Of a stretch of DNA of 64,000 bases, positions 26,766 to 36,456 are shown piece by piece (position 1 is the first letter of the stretch; each line of letters opens with the position of its first letter). The position numbers and the translations under genes are program-made. This stretch comes from Paenibacillus tyrphae (GTDB lineage Bacteria; Bacillota; Bacilli; Paenibacillales; NBRC-103111), in assembly GCF_024158745.1 (NCBI RefSeq), contig NZ_JAMZAW010000007.1, forward strand, positions 1-64,000, written 5' to 3'. The notes beneath the pieces are model-generated. The model searched no databases. It saw only the letters and a program-made list of their open reading frames with translations, and had not been told where the DNA came from.

Positions 26766-28997
26766 GTGTTTTTTCCTGTATTCGCCGGGGGTGGTCCCCT
26801 CTACTTTTTTGAACGCGCGGATAAACGAGATGACGTGCATGTACCCGACTGCGCTGGAAATTTGCTGCAAAGACAGCTGCGTATTTTCCAGCAGCTCTTT
26901 GCTTTTTTCGACCTTGACGCCGACCAAGTAATCAACCAGCTTTATCCCGAATGCCTCCTTGAACAGACGGCTTACATATTTGCCGTTCAAGCCGAATTCC
27001 TCGCAAAGCAGATTGAGGGACAACTCCGGATTGGCATACTCCCGCTCGATGTAGCTTCTCACTTCCCGAATGACGGTATATTTGCTGCGGCTCTCCTGGA
27101 GAAGCCGGATTTTCTTTTCGGTGTCCGTTAAGATATCGAGAAATTGGCTCTCCACCTCGTCGACCAAGTCGAACGTATGCAGCACTTGGTTGAGCCGCGG
27201 CAGCGTCTCCGTCTTCCAGATCTCCCGGACCTTCGGCGGAAACTCCATCATCTCGCGATACAAATGGTAGATGAAGTAATTCATCAGATTGACATGCTCT
27301 TCCCGGGAGAAGAGCGCGTCCTTGACCTCCGAAAAAATCTGGCTGTAGATCGGCCGCCAGTCCTCTCCTCCGGTCCGAAACGCTTGCGCCAGAGAGCGGA
27401 TCAGTTGCAAATGCCGGTACGGCTCTCCTTGCAGCTTCAATCCCCTTTCGTTGTGAGGAATGACAAGATTCAAGCCCAGGCTGGATTTATAGGCCAGCGC
27501 CGCCAAAGCTCCGGCATACGAATGCGGAATATCGTCCACCTGCGCCATGCACGGCCCGACGCCGACGGTGACGGTGAAGTCCAGATTTTTTTCCGCCCAT
27601 GCCCTCGCACTTTCGGCCAGCGATGCGATAAGCTGTTCGTCCCCGTTCTGCGCGTCCGCCATTTGAAACAGCACCGTAAGCCGGTGATCCGCCGTCCACT
27701 CCGACCATACCGTGACCGGCAGCGGCTCGGCGATTTCTTTGACCACGCTATTCAGGACGAACTTCAATAAGTATTGGTCCCGTACGGAATATCGTTCCTT
27801 CATCGCGGAATATTTGTCAATTTCAAATACGGCCAGGCCGATGCTTGCCACAGGGGCCCGCGTCCAGAACAGCTCCAGCTCCGTCGCCCAATCCCGCGGG
27901 TTCGCAGGCCGCCGTCCTTCCAGCAGCTGCAGGAAAAAATGCCGCCGACGGTAAATCACGTCCTCTTCGTGCAGCTTCTGGTACGTATTCGATTGTTCGA
28001 TCAAATTATCCAGCGCCTGCTCGATAAAGTTGAACTCGTCCTTCGCTTTCTTCGTCAGCTTGCTGCTCTTGTGCATCGAGTACACATTGATCCGCGAGAT
28101 GATCGATTCGATCGGTTTGTAGTTCCGCCTTGTCACGTAAGCCATCCAGACGGTGCCCGCCGCCACAACGACGAAGCCCGAAACGATCCAAAGATATGAG
28201 AATACCGAAGCATAGCGGAACAAGTGGTTATCGTATACCCCGCCTTCGTACGACCATCCCGTATAATCGGATACGAAACGCGACAGCACGGTCCCTTCCT
28301 TGCCCTTATTCTCGGGAAGCGGATCGGTGATAAGATTGCCGTTCCGGTCTTTGATTTCTACAAAGCTGACCTGGGAGCTCGACATGCCGGCGAGCATTTT
28401 TTGAATTTCCCGCACGGCGATGTTGATGACGACGACCCCTTGCTCCCCGGTCAGCAGCGGATATCTTCTTACGATGGAAATGACCGAAGCCGGCAGCCGG
28501 TTCTCCGGATCGTGGGCGTCCGAGTAGGTTCTTCGCTCGGATAACGTATAAGGGACGCGCGAATCCAGATGCCCGGTCAGGAAGGCCCGATCTCCGAATT
28601 TTTCGAGCGGAACGAACACGGCGGGACTGATCACCATGCCGTCCGAGAAACGGTATAAATAGACGGAGTCGATAAAGCTGTTAAACGTGACGAGCTCGTT
28701 GATTTTTTTGGAGGCCTCATAAGTGGAGAAATAATGCTGCGAACCGGTGTTCCCTCGAAAAAACGTGCGGAGCTTGTCGTTCGTCTCGATTTCATGGATC
28801 AGTATGCCGTCCGTTTCGCGCAGCGAGTAGTCGATCATCTGGATCACATGCCGGACGTACATCTGGTTTGCACTCATCGTTTCTTTTCGGGAGAGGTCGC
28901 TAACGAACAGAAAGGCGAGCAAAATCAAAACGGAAGTCAAGCTGAAAAAGATCGGAAAATAGGAGAACAGTAAGCGGTAAAACCATGTTTTCTTCAT
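26748..28997 (-). CDS. Membrane sensor-regulator with AraC-type DNA-binding domain
   Basis: 749 residues. A membrane helix at about 10-33 precedes an extracellular Cache-like sensor region (about 34-262) and a second helix (about 264-289). A cytoplasmic linker follows, ending in a C-terminal AraC helix-turn-helix pair (about 645-745: LSLNLLCEEFGLNGKYVSRLFKEAFG, then IRAFKKVEGTTPGEYRKKHG). Such one-component regulators sit beside LplBC-type sugar importers and activate them on sensing an extracellular ligand. Here it lies directly upstream of the binding-protein/permease operon in the same direction, with its own terminator between them. Confidence 0.9.
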   Translation of the reverse strand: MKKTWFYRLLFSYFPIFFSLTSVLILLAFLFVSDLSRKETMSANQMYVRHVIQMIDYSLRETDGILIHEIETNDKLRTFFRGNTGSQHYFSTYEASKKINELVTFNSFIDSVYLYRFSDGMVISPAVFVPLEKFGDRAFLTGHLDSRVPYTLSERRTYSDAHDPENRLPASVISIVRRYPLLTGEQGVVVINIAVREIQKMLAGMSSSQVSFVEIKDRNGNLITDPLPENKGKEGTVLSRFVSDYTGWSYEGGVYDNHLFRYASVFSYLWIVSGFVVVAAGTVWMAYVTRRNYKPIESIISRINVYSMHKSSKLTKKAKDEFNFIEQALDNLIEQSNTYQKLHEEDVIYRRRHFFLQLLEGRRPANPRDWATELELFWTRAPVASIGLAVFEIDKYSAMKERYSVRDQYLLKFVLNSVVKEIAEPLPVTVWSEWTADHRLTVLFQMADAQNGDEQLIASLAESARAWAEKNLDFTVTVGVGPCMAQVDDIPHSYAGALAALAYKSSLGLNLVIPHNERGLKLQGEPYRHLQLIRSLAQAFRTGGEDWRPIYSQIFSEVKDALFSREEHVNLMNYFIYHLYREMMEFPPKVREIWKTETLPRLNQVLHTFDLVDEVESQFLDILTDTEKKIRLLQESRSKYTVIREVRSYIEREYANPELSLNLLCEEFGLNGKYVSRLFKEAFGIKLVDYLVGVKVEKSKELLENTQLSLQQISSAVGYMHVISFIRAFKKVEGTTPGEYRKKHGKSLS

Positions 28998-29220
28998 AAT
29001 CCCCTCCGGGACGAATTCTTGATCATGCTTCGCCGCGCCTCATGCAGTACTCCCGGAGGTTCATCAAACGATCGTAGGTGAGCGGCTTTTTCTCACCCTA
29101 TATTCTAGACTATAAATTGGCGCTTGGCATCCTTTTTTTCCAATTGTAAACATACCCTGCGCGGCCGGGGATCCGAGAAGCTTCTCTCAATACGATATGC
29201 AGCCGGCGCTTGAATCATAA
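28998..29220. other. Intergenic region ahead of the AraC-type gene
   Basis: 223 bases between the stop of the MFS gene and the AraC-type gene. GAGAAGCTTCTC at about 29174-29185 is a short palindrome without a T tail. I see no RNA gene or repeat. The promoter of the AraC gene must lie here. Confidence 0.5.
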
Positions 29221-30519
29221 TCAGTTCGATAGGTGTACGGCACCGCGGCCATTGCCGGAGCTATGGTCCTTCGATAAGGAACGTCCTTGATTCAACACCG
29301 GCATCACGGAACGGAGCATCAGCAGCCCTGCCACCCCGGTCATAAAAATAATGAGCGCCATCCCCCAGCCCGGCAGCATGCCGCCGAGTATAATGTTGAC
29401 TCCGCCCAGAATCATGCCTCCCCGGTGCGCCATACCGTTAATCGCCATATAAGAGCTGCGCGCGTGATCCGGCACGATGTTCACCAGAAGCGCCTGGCTG
29501 AGCGGAACGTAAATCAGCTCGCCGACCGTCGCGACGAACATCATCAGCACGAGCAGCGCCGGCTGGTTGCTGTACGCGAGAAAGCTGTATCCGGCGATGT
29601 TGAGCACAAGCCCCGCGTACATGATCCGCGAATCCGAGCGGTGCTTGATCAGCGCTGCGATCACAAGCGACAGCAGAACGACAAGCAGCGTATTCTCGGT
29701 CCGCAGTACCCCCAGCATTTCCATACCGTCAATCTGCCAGTCCGTCCATGGCAGCCACGGCGTCAACCGCATTTCTTTCTCCAGACGAATCGCGATATAG
29801 TCGACCAGATTAATCTCCACGGAGTAGAGAAGCGCAAAGGCGCCGACATACACCATAAACACTTTATCGCGCAGCACCTGCCGGTAATTGGCCCACAGCT
29901 TGCCTTTCTTCGGCTCCGCCGCCCCGGTTGGCCCGCCTTCGGGCCGCTTCCAGGCTTCGGTGATGAAAATCCAGGTGACGGCAAAGGAAACGAGCGTCAT
30001 GAGCCCGACGGCGAGAAACAGCTCGAACAAGTAGTCGGCGAACAGAAACGCTCCGATCATTCCGGCAACGGCAATGGACAGATTATTGGTCCAATACGTA
30101 ATCCGGTACATCGCCTGGCGGGCATGCGGCTCCGTCACATCGATCAGCATCGCCTCGATGGCGGGCTTGTGCATTCCCCAGCTCGCGCTGACGACAACCG
30201 TCATGACAAGCGTCGCGACCGGCGATTGGCACCAGGGCGAGTTGACGGCAGCCATGACCAGATAAGCCGCGGCGATCGCCGCTTCGGAGATCAGCATCAT
30301 GCGCTTGCGTCCGACCCGGTCCGCATAATAGCCGCCCAGCGTAGCAAAGACGAGCCCCACCGCGATATTGAAGATCGCCACGAGGCCTGCGGCCGTCGCC
30401 CCGAGCGTTTTGGCAAAATAAACGGACATGAACGGCACGACCATGCTGCCGAGCATCCCGGTCAAAAAGCCTATAATAATACGAAGTTTAACGTTTGGAT
30501 GAAAATCCCAAAATCCCAT
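29221..30519 (-). CDS. MFS transporter
   Basis: 432 residues with about 12 membrane helices. The first loop has GGYYADRVGRKRMML, the major-facilitator signature (G-x-x-x-D-R-x-G-R-K/R). AAGGAG lies six bases ahead of the ATG at 30519 (MGFWDF); an upstream in-frame ATG has no such site. It diverges from a TetR gene, a common drug-efflux arrangement. The substrate is unknown. Confidence 0.88.
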   Translation of the reverse strand: MGFWDFHPNVKLRIIIGFLTGMLGSMVVPFMSVYFAKTLGATAAGLVAIFNIAVGLVFATLGGYYADRVGRKRMMLISEAAIAAAYLVMAAVNSPWCQSPVATLVMTVVVSASWGMHKPAIEAMLIDVTEPHARQAMYRITYWTNNLSIAVAGMIGAFLFADYLFELFLAVGLMTLVSFAVTWIFITEAWKRPEGGPTGAAEPKKGKLWANYRQVLRDKVFMVYVGAFALLYSVEINLVDYIAIRLEKEMRLTPWLPWTDWQIDGMEMLGVLRTENTLLVVLLSLVIAALIKHRSDSRIMYAGLVLNIAGYSFLAYSNQPALLVLMMFVATVGELIYVPLSQALLVNIVPDHARSSYMAINGMAHRGGMILGGVNIILGGMLPGWGMALIIFMTGVAGLLMLRSVMPVLNQGRSLSKDHSSGNGRGAVHLSN

Positions 30520-30562
30520 GGAGCACTCCTTGATCATAAAAAATAAATAAACGTACTTGAAT

Positions 30563-30591
30563 AGGTTATCTTTGGAAACCGGGCCGGTCAA
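30563..30591 (-). promoter_or_regulatory. Promoter of the MFS gene
   Basis: On the minus strand TTGACC (30591-30586), a 17-base spacer and TAACCT (30568-30563) lie about 45 bases ahead of the start. A 12-bp palindrome TCCGCCGGCGGA at 30617-30628 just upstream could be an operator for the TetR protein, but it is short and unproven. Confidence 0.5.
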
Positions 30592-30643
30592 GGGAAGGTT
30601 TGGTTTAGGATAATTGTCCGCCGGCGGAATATTCCGTCATCTT

Positions 30644-30694
30644 AGCCCTCTTCGATCCGGTTCCTCGGTTCTGCGAAGAGGGCTTATTTGTTTT
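30644..30694 (+). terminator. Terminator-like hairpin ahead of the TetR gene
   Basis: AGCCCTCTTCG (30644-30654) pairs perfectly with CGAAGAGGGCT (30674-30684), followed by TATTTGTTTT. No plus-strand gene lies upstream, so it may attenuate transcription into the TetR gene or be a relic. Confidence 0.6.
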
Positions 30695-30737
30695 AGCGCA
30701 GTCCGAATGTTGCCCATCCGAAAAGGAGGGATTTAAT

Positions 30738-30761
30738 ATGAGGATGCAGAAGTATTGGTAA
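30738..30761 (+). CDS. Seven-codon leader ORF with canonical ribosome site
   Basis: AAGGAGGG (30723-30730) lies seven bases ahead of ATG AGG ATG CAG AAG TAT TGG TAA, encoding MRMQKYW. It precedes the TetR gene, whose own ribosome site is weaker. It may be a regulatory leader peptide or a chance Shine-Dalgarno next to an ATG. Confidence 0.35.
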   Translation: MRMQKYW

Positions 30762-30803
30762 CTAGGAATTTTTGGGGTATTTTACAACAAAACGTTTGAC
30801 GGA

Positions 30804-31391
30804 GTGATGGTTATCAACGAAACTTACGCCAAAATTTTGGAAACCGCCTACCGGCTGTTCGCGGAGCACGGGTTTGAGAAGACAAGCCTGTCCATGATCG
30901 CCAAAGAAGTGGGAATTTCCAAGCCCGCGATCTATTACCACTTTATTTCCAAGGATGTGCTGATCGATGTTCTTTTCGATGAAATCGCGAAGGAAATCGA
31001 TTTTTCGAAGTCCTTTTCCATCCAGGACTATACGAAAGACAACTTTGAAGCGAAGCTGCTGGCCGACGGCTGGCGGATGATCGAGGACCAACGGCAGGAC
31101 GAATACTTCCCCCGCATCCTGAACGAATACCTGGTCCGGGGCTCCCGCAACGAACCGAAATACGAGCAGCGGTTCCACGCGGTGACCGAAGGATTCGCCA
31201 GCGGGTTCGAGGAGCTGCTGACGCACGGCGCGAAGCTTGGCGTCGTACCGGACGAGCGGATTACGGCCAAGGCGCATATGCTGACGATGGTGATCGACAA
31301 CATCGGCAACTTTATGATGATCGGCTTCAAATTCAACTATGAGGACATCTGGCAAGAGGCGGTCAAAAGCGTGCTTCGGAGCGAGGGATAA
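30804..31391 (+). CDS. TetR/AcrR-family regulator
   Basis: About 195 residues. The N-terminal helix-turn-helix reads ILETAYRLFAEHGFEKTSLSMIAKEVGISKPAIYYHF, the TetR family signature. The C-terminal ligand domain is ordinary in length. The start is ambiguous between GTG at 30804 and ATG at 30807; GGAG lies too close to either for an ideal site. It diverges from the MFS gene at 29221-30519 and most likely represses it. Confidence 0.9.
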   Translation: MMVINETYAKILETAYRLFAEHGFEKTSLSMIAKEVGISKPAIYYHFISKDVLIDVLFDEIAKEIDFSKSFSIQDYTKDNFEAKLLADGWRMIEDQRQDEYFPRILNEYLVRGSRNEPKYEQRFHAVTEGFASGFEELLTHGAKLGVVPDERITAKAHMLTMVIDNIGNFMMIGFKFNYEDIWQEAVKSVLRSEG

Positions 31392-31428
31392 GCAAGTAAA
31401 AGCCAAACCACCTTTTCCAAAGGAGTAG

Positions 31429-32934
31429 ATGGCCGTGAATGCGAAACGGATTCGTTGCTCCGTGCTGCTCGCATCAATCCTTGGCGTCGCCGGACTGACT
31501 TCATGTTACCGGGTCGGCTCTCCGGAAGCCGTCCCGCCGGAGCCGGTCTCCGTCGTTCTGAACAGCCAGGGGTTTACATTCCCTGAGGGCCTGAACGAGA
31601 ACCGGAACCCGTATCTCGATTACATCAAAGAGCGGACGAATCTGGATATCCGCGTCATTGTACCGCCTTCCGAAGGATATGAAGTGAAGCTAAACGCGCT
31701 TATGGCTTCCGGCAATCCTCCGGATATGCTGAGCGTGTTCAGCGACGTCTGGGTCGCCAATTATGCCAAGAGCGGTCTCCTCCAGCCGCTGAACGATTGG
31801 ATCGACCGCTACGGCCCCGCGCTGAAGTCCGGCATCCCGAAGGAGGCCTGGGATAAAGTCACGTTCAATGGCAAAATCTATGCGGTTCCCAGCATCAACG
31901 AAATACGCGGCACCGAGCTGATGTACGTGCGAAAGGATTGGCTGGACAAGCTCGGCCTGAGGCCGCCGCAAACGCTGGAGCAATATTACGAGGTCATTCG
32001 GGCGTTTGCCCGAAACGCCCCCGTTGGCAACGGCAAGGACAATACGCTAGGACTGATCCTCATCGAAAATTTGGGACGGTCCTCCCCTTTCTTCGGGGCG
32101 TTCGGCGTCCAGCTCGGTCAATGGATGGAACGGGACGGCAAGCTGGTCTATGCGGACATTTTGCCCGAAACGAAGGAAGCGCTTACTTTTCTCCATCGCC
32201 TGTACGCGGAGCGGCTCCTCGATCCCGAATTTCCGATTAACAAAAAGCAGAACCTCGATCAAAAGGTCGCATCCGGGCAAGTCGGGCTGTTCTCGGCGAC
32301 CTGGTACGATACGCGCGGACCGATCGAGCTGAACCGGAAAAACGACCCGCAGGCCGAGTGGATTCCCCTCGATTACCCTGTCGGACCGGCAGGCCGCAAG
32401 GGCACGTACGAGACTTCGCTGATCCGCCAGTATCAAGTCGTTCCTGCCCATAGTCTCCGGGCCGGGGCCATCATCCGAATGCTGAACTTCATCGCCGGGG
32501 AAGGCAGCCGCGAGCTGAAGCTAGGCTTCCGGAACCAAGTCTGGAGCGAGTGGGACGGGCGCATCGTGACCGACTTTGCGGAGCATGACAAGCATCTGTA
32601 CCGGGGCATGTATTCCTCGCTCGTCGATGTGCCTTCCCCTGCCTTACTGAAGGAGCGGCTCGATTCGCTTGGCCCCCGCTTCCAGTTGTACTCGAACGTT
32701 CAGGCGGTCGAGCGGAATATCATTCGCGACGAATTTCAGGGTCCCCCCACCCCCGCCATGGAAAAGTACAAGAAGAAGCTGTCCGCGCTCCGCGACGTTT
32801 TCGTCAAAATGGTCGTCGGCGTCATTCCTTTGGACCAGTTCGAGTCGTATACCGACTGGTGGAGGCGGGAGGGCGGCGATGAAATCACGAAGGAAGTAAA
32901 CGAGTGGTATCAAAAGCAGCGGGAGGTGCGTTGA
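31429..32934 (+). CDS. Solute-binding lipoprotein linked to a two-component system
   Basis: 501 residues. The signal peptide ends in LTSC (about residue 26). It is a sugar-type extracellular binding protein: KLNALMASGNPPDMLSVF, then WDKVTFNGKIYAVP, then ELMYVRKDWLDKLGL. AAGGAG lies three bases ahead of the ATG and nine ahead of an in-frame GTG at 31435, so the latter may be the true start. Its TGA overlaps the ATG of the histidine kinase gene, so all three genes form one operon without permeases of their own. The protein may present ligand to the kinase, which is inference. Confidence 0.85.
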   Translation: MAVNAKRIRCSVLLASILGVAGLTSCYRVGSPEAVPPEPVSVVLNSQGFTFPEGLNENRNPYLDYIKERTNLDIRVIVPPSEGYEVKLNALMASGNPPDMLSVFSDVWVANYAKSGLLQPLNDWIDRYGPALKSGIPKEAWDKVTFNGKIYAVPSINEIRGTELMYVRKDWLDKLGLRPPQTLEQYYEVIRAFARNAPVGNGKDNTLGLILIENLGRSSPFFGAFGVQLGQWMERDGKLVYADILPETKEALTFLHRLYAERLLDPEFPINKKQNLDQKVASGQVGLFSATWYDTRGPIELNRKNDPQAEWIPLDYPVGPAGRKGTYETSLIRQYQVVPAHSLRAGAIIRMLNFIAGEGSRELKLGFRNQVWSEWDGRIVTDFAEHDKHLYRGMYSSLVDVPSPALLKERLDSLGPRFQLYSNVQAVERNIIRDEFQGPPTPAMEKYKKKLSALRDVFVKMVVGVIPLDQFESYTDWWRREGGDEITKEVNEWYQKQREVR

Positions 32935-34778
32935 TGCGACTGTGGTATTGGTTGTACAAGCGGTATACGGAAAAAATCCAGCTCCGCCTCACCGTGTATT
33001 TCGTCCTCGTGCTGGTCCCTCTCGTCATCGTCAGTCTGTTCGTCAACTTCCGTTCCCAGCGTATCCTGCTGGAGCAAACCGAGGAGCGGACCAAGGGCGC
33101 GCTGACCTCTTCGATGGATTATATCGATGTCACGCTGCAAAATGTGGAGCAAATCTCGACGCTGGCCGCCACGAACAACAACCTTTTGAAGCTGCTGAAC
33201 GAGACGGGGCCGGACTTGACGGCGCAATCGTATATCAACTTTTCCGAGATCTTAAGGGAGCTCTCAAGCATCACCTCGATCAGCCCGATGGTCTCCCAAA
33301 TTTCGCTGTATCACGCTTCCTCGCGGATGCTGCTGCCCACCGGTAACGGAAGCAAGAAGATCGAGCATCCGCTTCAGGTGCTGAGGCTGCAGGAGCTTGC
33401 CGAGGCCGGAGGCTCCGCCATTGCTTACATCATGCCCGACATGGAGTTTCCGGAACGGCAGACGTTCGGTTCCGTCATGGACACGGACAGTATTTCGCTG
33501 GTCCGTACGATGGATCTCAACAACCCGGACCGCGAGCCGAATCTGCTCATCATTACTTTGAACAAAGACAAGCTGCTCGACTTGCTCCTGTCGCTGCTGC
33601 CGTCACCGCAAGCGCAAATTGCCCTCTATAACGATAAAGGGCACCTTGTAACGGGAACGGAAAGCGCCGACCGGACGCGGACCGGCGCGGACGAAGACAG
33701 CGGAAGCGGGTCCGAGATTTCGACGAAGGTCGATTCGGCCTACTACAAATGGTCGCTCGTGCTATCCCAGCCGAAGGAAGAATTGTACCGGGAAACGAAC
33801 CTAAACCGGATGTATACCTACATTATTATCGGAATCAGCATCGTGCTCGCTTGCCTCATCTCCTGGGGCGTGTACAGCGGCATCGCTTCTCCCGTGCAGC
33901 GTCTGCTGAAGGGGATGAAGCGGGTCGGAAGCGGCAACTTTAACGTCCGGCTGGAGAACGACCAGGCCGACGAGCTCGGTTACTTAACCCGGGCCTTCAA
34001 CAAGATGGTCGAGGAGCAGCGTCATCTGATCGAAAATTACTACGAGCAGCAGCTGCAGCTCGCCAACACGGAGCTGAAATTTTTGCAGTCGCAGATCAAC
34101 CCGCACTTCCTCTACAATACGCTCGATTCGATATATTGGACCGCCAAAAATTACGACGCCGACGAAATCAGCGAAATGGTGTTGAATTTATCGAACTTCT
34201 TCCGGCTCAGCCTGAACAAGGGACGGGAAACGTTCTCCGTAGAGGAAACGGTGACCCACCTGCACTATTACATCCGGGTGCAGCAGCTCCGTTTTCTCGA
34301 TTCGTTCACGGTCAGCTACGAGTTGGCCGAGGAAAGCAAGAACGTCCCCGTGCTGAAGCTGATTTTGCAGCCTTTGGTGGAAAATGCAATTCTTCACGGG
34401 CTGGAGAAGCGCAGAGACGGCCGTCTGCTCATCGCCAGCCGCATCAAGGAAGGCTGTCTGGTGCTGACCGTGCAGGACAACGGGACCGGCATCCCCCCGG
34501 CACGGCTGGAGCATATCCGCAGCGAGCTGGCCAAGCTGGCCGCATATGAATCGGGGAAGCTGTCGTATAGGCAAAGCAATCCCAAGGACTTGTTCGGCCT
34601 GCGCAACGTCATGTCGCGCATTCTCATCGTTTACGGCCAACAGGCCGAACTGCAAATAGGCAGCACGGAGGGCCAGGGCACGACGGCGACGCTGATTCTT
34701 CCGCTGGAGAAGTGCAAGGAGAATCACGAGCCGGAGCCGCCCCGCCCCGGGCTGCAGCAAGAGGTGAAGCTGGCATGA
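32934..34778 (+). CDS. Histidine kinase, YesM type
   Basis: 614 residues. Start ATG at 32934 with GGGAGGTG upstream, overlapping the stop of the binding-protein gene. A membrane helix at about 18-37, an extracellular Cache-like region, a second helix at about 293-315, a HAMP domain, the His_kinase box QINPHFLYNTLDSI (phosphorylated His about residue 391) and the ATP-binding G box DNGTGIPP (about 512) follow in order. It passes phosphate to the response regulator encoded next, whose ATG overlaps its TGA. Confidence 0.93.
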   Translation: MRLWYWLYKRYTEKIQLRLTVYFVLVLVPLVIVSLFVNFRSQRILLEQTEERTKGALTSSMDYIDVTLQNVEQISTLAATNNNLLKLLNETGPDLTAQSYINFSEILRELSSITSISPMVSQISLYHASSRMLLPTGNGSKKIEHPLQVLRLQELAEAGGSAIAYIMPDMEFPERQTFGSVMDTDSISLVRTMDLNNPDREPNLLIITLNKDKLLDLLLSLLPSPQAQIALYNDKGHLVTGTESADRTRTGADEDSGSGSEISTKVDSAYYKWSLVLSQPKEELYRETNLNRMYTYIIIGISIVLACLISWGVYSGIASPVQRLLKGMKRVGSGNFNVRLENDQADELGYLTRAFNKMVEEQRHLIENYYEQQLQLANTELKFLQSQINPHFLYNTLDSIYWTAKNYDADEISEMVLNLSNFFRLSLNKGRETFSVEETVTHLHYYIRVQQLRFLDSFTVSYELAEESKNVPVLKLILQPLVENAILHGLEKRRDGRLLIASRIKEGCLVLTVQDNGTGIPPARLEHIRSELAKLAAYESGKLSYRQSNPKDLFGLRNVMSRILIVYGQQAELQIGSTEGQGTTATLILPLEKCKENHEPEPPRPGLQQEVKLA

Positions 34779-36373
34779 ACTTATTTATTGTCGAAGACGA
34801 GATCCGTCTGCGCAACAGCCTGATGCATCATATTCCGTGGGAGGACCATGGCATCGAAGTGATCGGCACGGCGGAGAACGGGCTCGAAGCGCTGAAGCTC
34901 TTCGAACGCAAGAAGCCGGATATCGTGCTGCTGGATATCGAAATGCCGCAGATGGACGGCATCACGCTAGCCCGCAAGCTGCAGGAGCTCGACCCTCTGG
35001 TGAAGCTGATCATCCTGAGCGGGCACGACAATTTTGAATTCGCACAAGCCGCGATGGACGCCGGGGTGATGAAGTATTTGCTGAAGCCTGCCGGGGACGA
35101 AGAAATCCTGAAAGCCGTGCTGGAAGCGGCCGAGCAGCTGAGGCAGGAGCTGGAGCGGATCAGCAATCAGGCGATGCTGCAGGAGAAATGGCGGCAGCAT
35201 TTGCCGCAGCTGCGCAACAGCTTCTTCCGGCGCTGGGCGGAAGGAGCTTACAGCCTGCGCGAAGCGGTGCAGTACGGCAAGGATGTGCAGCTCGATCTGA
35301 AGCCGGACCTACAACTGGCGGTTGCCGTGCTCGATATGGACCCGCTCCCCGAAGCGGAAACGCGCTTCGGCCCGAAGGACCGGCAGCTGCTCTTATTTTC
35401 CCTCCACAGCATCGTCAGCGAGCTGCTTCAACGGTCCGGGCCTTGGAGCTTTACCGATCTGGAAGGCCGTACCGTCATCCTGTTCGATGCGGGGCCGGAC
35501 GAGGAACCGAACGGCGTTCTGTTGCATGCGCACACGACGGTGACCCGGCTGCTCGGGAAGGTGAAGGAATGTCTGAAGGTCACGGCGAGCGCGGGCATCA
35601 GCGGGGCGACCGGCGGCCCCGGGGAGCTGCACAAGCTGTACGCTCAAGCAGGCAACGCGTTGCTGTGCCGCAAAATGTACGGACGGGATATCGCGATTCC
35701 GTACCGGGAGGAGCCGGAAGGGACTTCCGCGCTTACGCTGCAGCCGACCTTGGAGAAGGCGCTTGAGATCGCGCTGGAGACAGGCGATTCCGGCAAGGCG
35801 GAGGAGCTGGCTTCCGCGCTGTGGGCGGAAGGAATGGGCCAGGCCGGGTCCGTGGACGACGTGCACGAGCATGTGCTCTATTTCGTCAGCCTGCTGACCC
35901 GGACGATCCAGCGCCAAGGCTGGCGGGTCAAGGAAGCGACCGGGGACGACTACGTGTTTTTCCACAATCCGCTGTTGCTGACGACGAAGGAAGAGATCCA
36001 GACATGGCTGAGCCGCACGGTCCGTCACATCGCCGCTTACGTGCAGAACCAGCGCCAATGCGTCAGCCATGATACGGTCCGGACGATCCTGGACATCGTC
36101 GAGAAGGAGCTGGACTCCGAGCTCACCCTGCATACGGTCGCGGACCGGCTGTATGTCAATTCGTCCTACTTAAGCAGGCTGTTCAAGCAGGAAACCGGAA
36201 AGCCGTTCTCCACGTACGTGCTGGAGCGCAAGATGGAAGCCGCCAAAGCCGCGCTGCTCAAAGGCGCCAAGGTGTACGACGCCGCCATGTTGACCGGGTA
36301 CCGGGACGTGAGCTATTTTACGAAGGTATTCCGCAAATATTGGGGCGTTACGCCGGGGGAAATGAAGCCCTAA
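34775..36373 (+). CDS. Response regulator, YesN type (AraC output)
   Basis: 532 residues. The receiver has Asp54 in VLLDIEMPQMDG and Lys104 in YLLKPA. A long middle region follows, and the C-terminal AraC pair reads LHTVADRLYVNSSYLSRLFKQETG then VSYFTKVFRKYWGVTPGEM. The ATG overlaps the kinase stop as ATGA. The likely targets are the neighbouring permease/binding-protein genes at 37783-41197. Confidence 0.93.
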   Translation: MNLFIVEDEIRLRNSLMHHIPWEDHGIEVIGTAENGLEALKLFERKKPDIVLLDIEMPQMDGITLARKLQELDPLVKLIILSGHDNFEFAQAAMDAGVMKYLLKPAGDEEILKAVLEAAEQLRQELERISNQAMLQEKWRQHLPQLRNSFFRRWAEGAYSLREAVQYGKDVQLDLKPDLQLAVAVLDMDPLPEAETRFGPKDRQLLLFSLHSIVSELLQRSGPWSFTDLEGRTVILFDAGPDEEPNGVLLHAHTTVTRLLGKVKECLKVTASAGISGATGGPGELHKLYAQAGNALLCRKMYGRDIAIPYREEPEGTSALTLQPTLEKALEIALETGDSGKAEELASALWAEGMGQAGSVDDVHEHVLYFVSLLTRTIQRQGWRVKEATGDDYVFFHNPLLLTTKEEIQTWLSRTVRHIAAYVQNQRQCVSHDTVRTILDIVEKELDSELTLHTVADRLYVNSSYLSRLFKQETGKPFSTYVLERKMEAAKAALLKGAKVYDAAMLTGYRDVSYFTKVFRKYWGVTPGEMKP

Positions 36374-36395
36374 AGCCGTGAACCGGCGCCAGAAC

Positions 36396-36435
36396 AAAAA
36401 AATCGAACAAGCCGCCGGTCAGGGCTTGTTCGATT
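36396..36435. terminator. Shared terminator of convergent genes
   Basis: AATCGAACAAGCC (36401-36413) pairs with GGCTTGTTCGATT (36423-36435). A seven-base A run before it gives a T tail on the minus strand, so it best serves the secreted-protein gene at 36457, and may also stop the response-regulator transcript. Confidence 0.8.
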
Positions 36436-36456
36436 CGATTTCATAAAAATTAAGCG

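Noticed and set aside
29287..30546. Plus-strand ORF of 419 codons opposite the MFS gene
   Set aside because: It reads as His/Arg/Gln-rich text from the complement of a membrane protein, a typical shadow.
30617..30628. Palindrome TCCGCCGGCGGA as the TetR operator
   Set aside because: It is only 12 bases long, G+C rich and upstream of the -35. It is kept as a remark and not called as a site.
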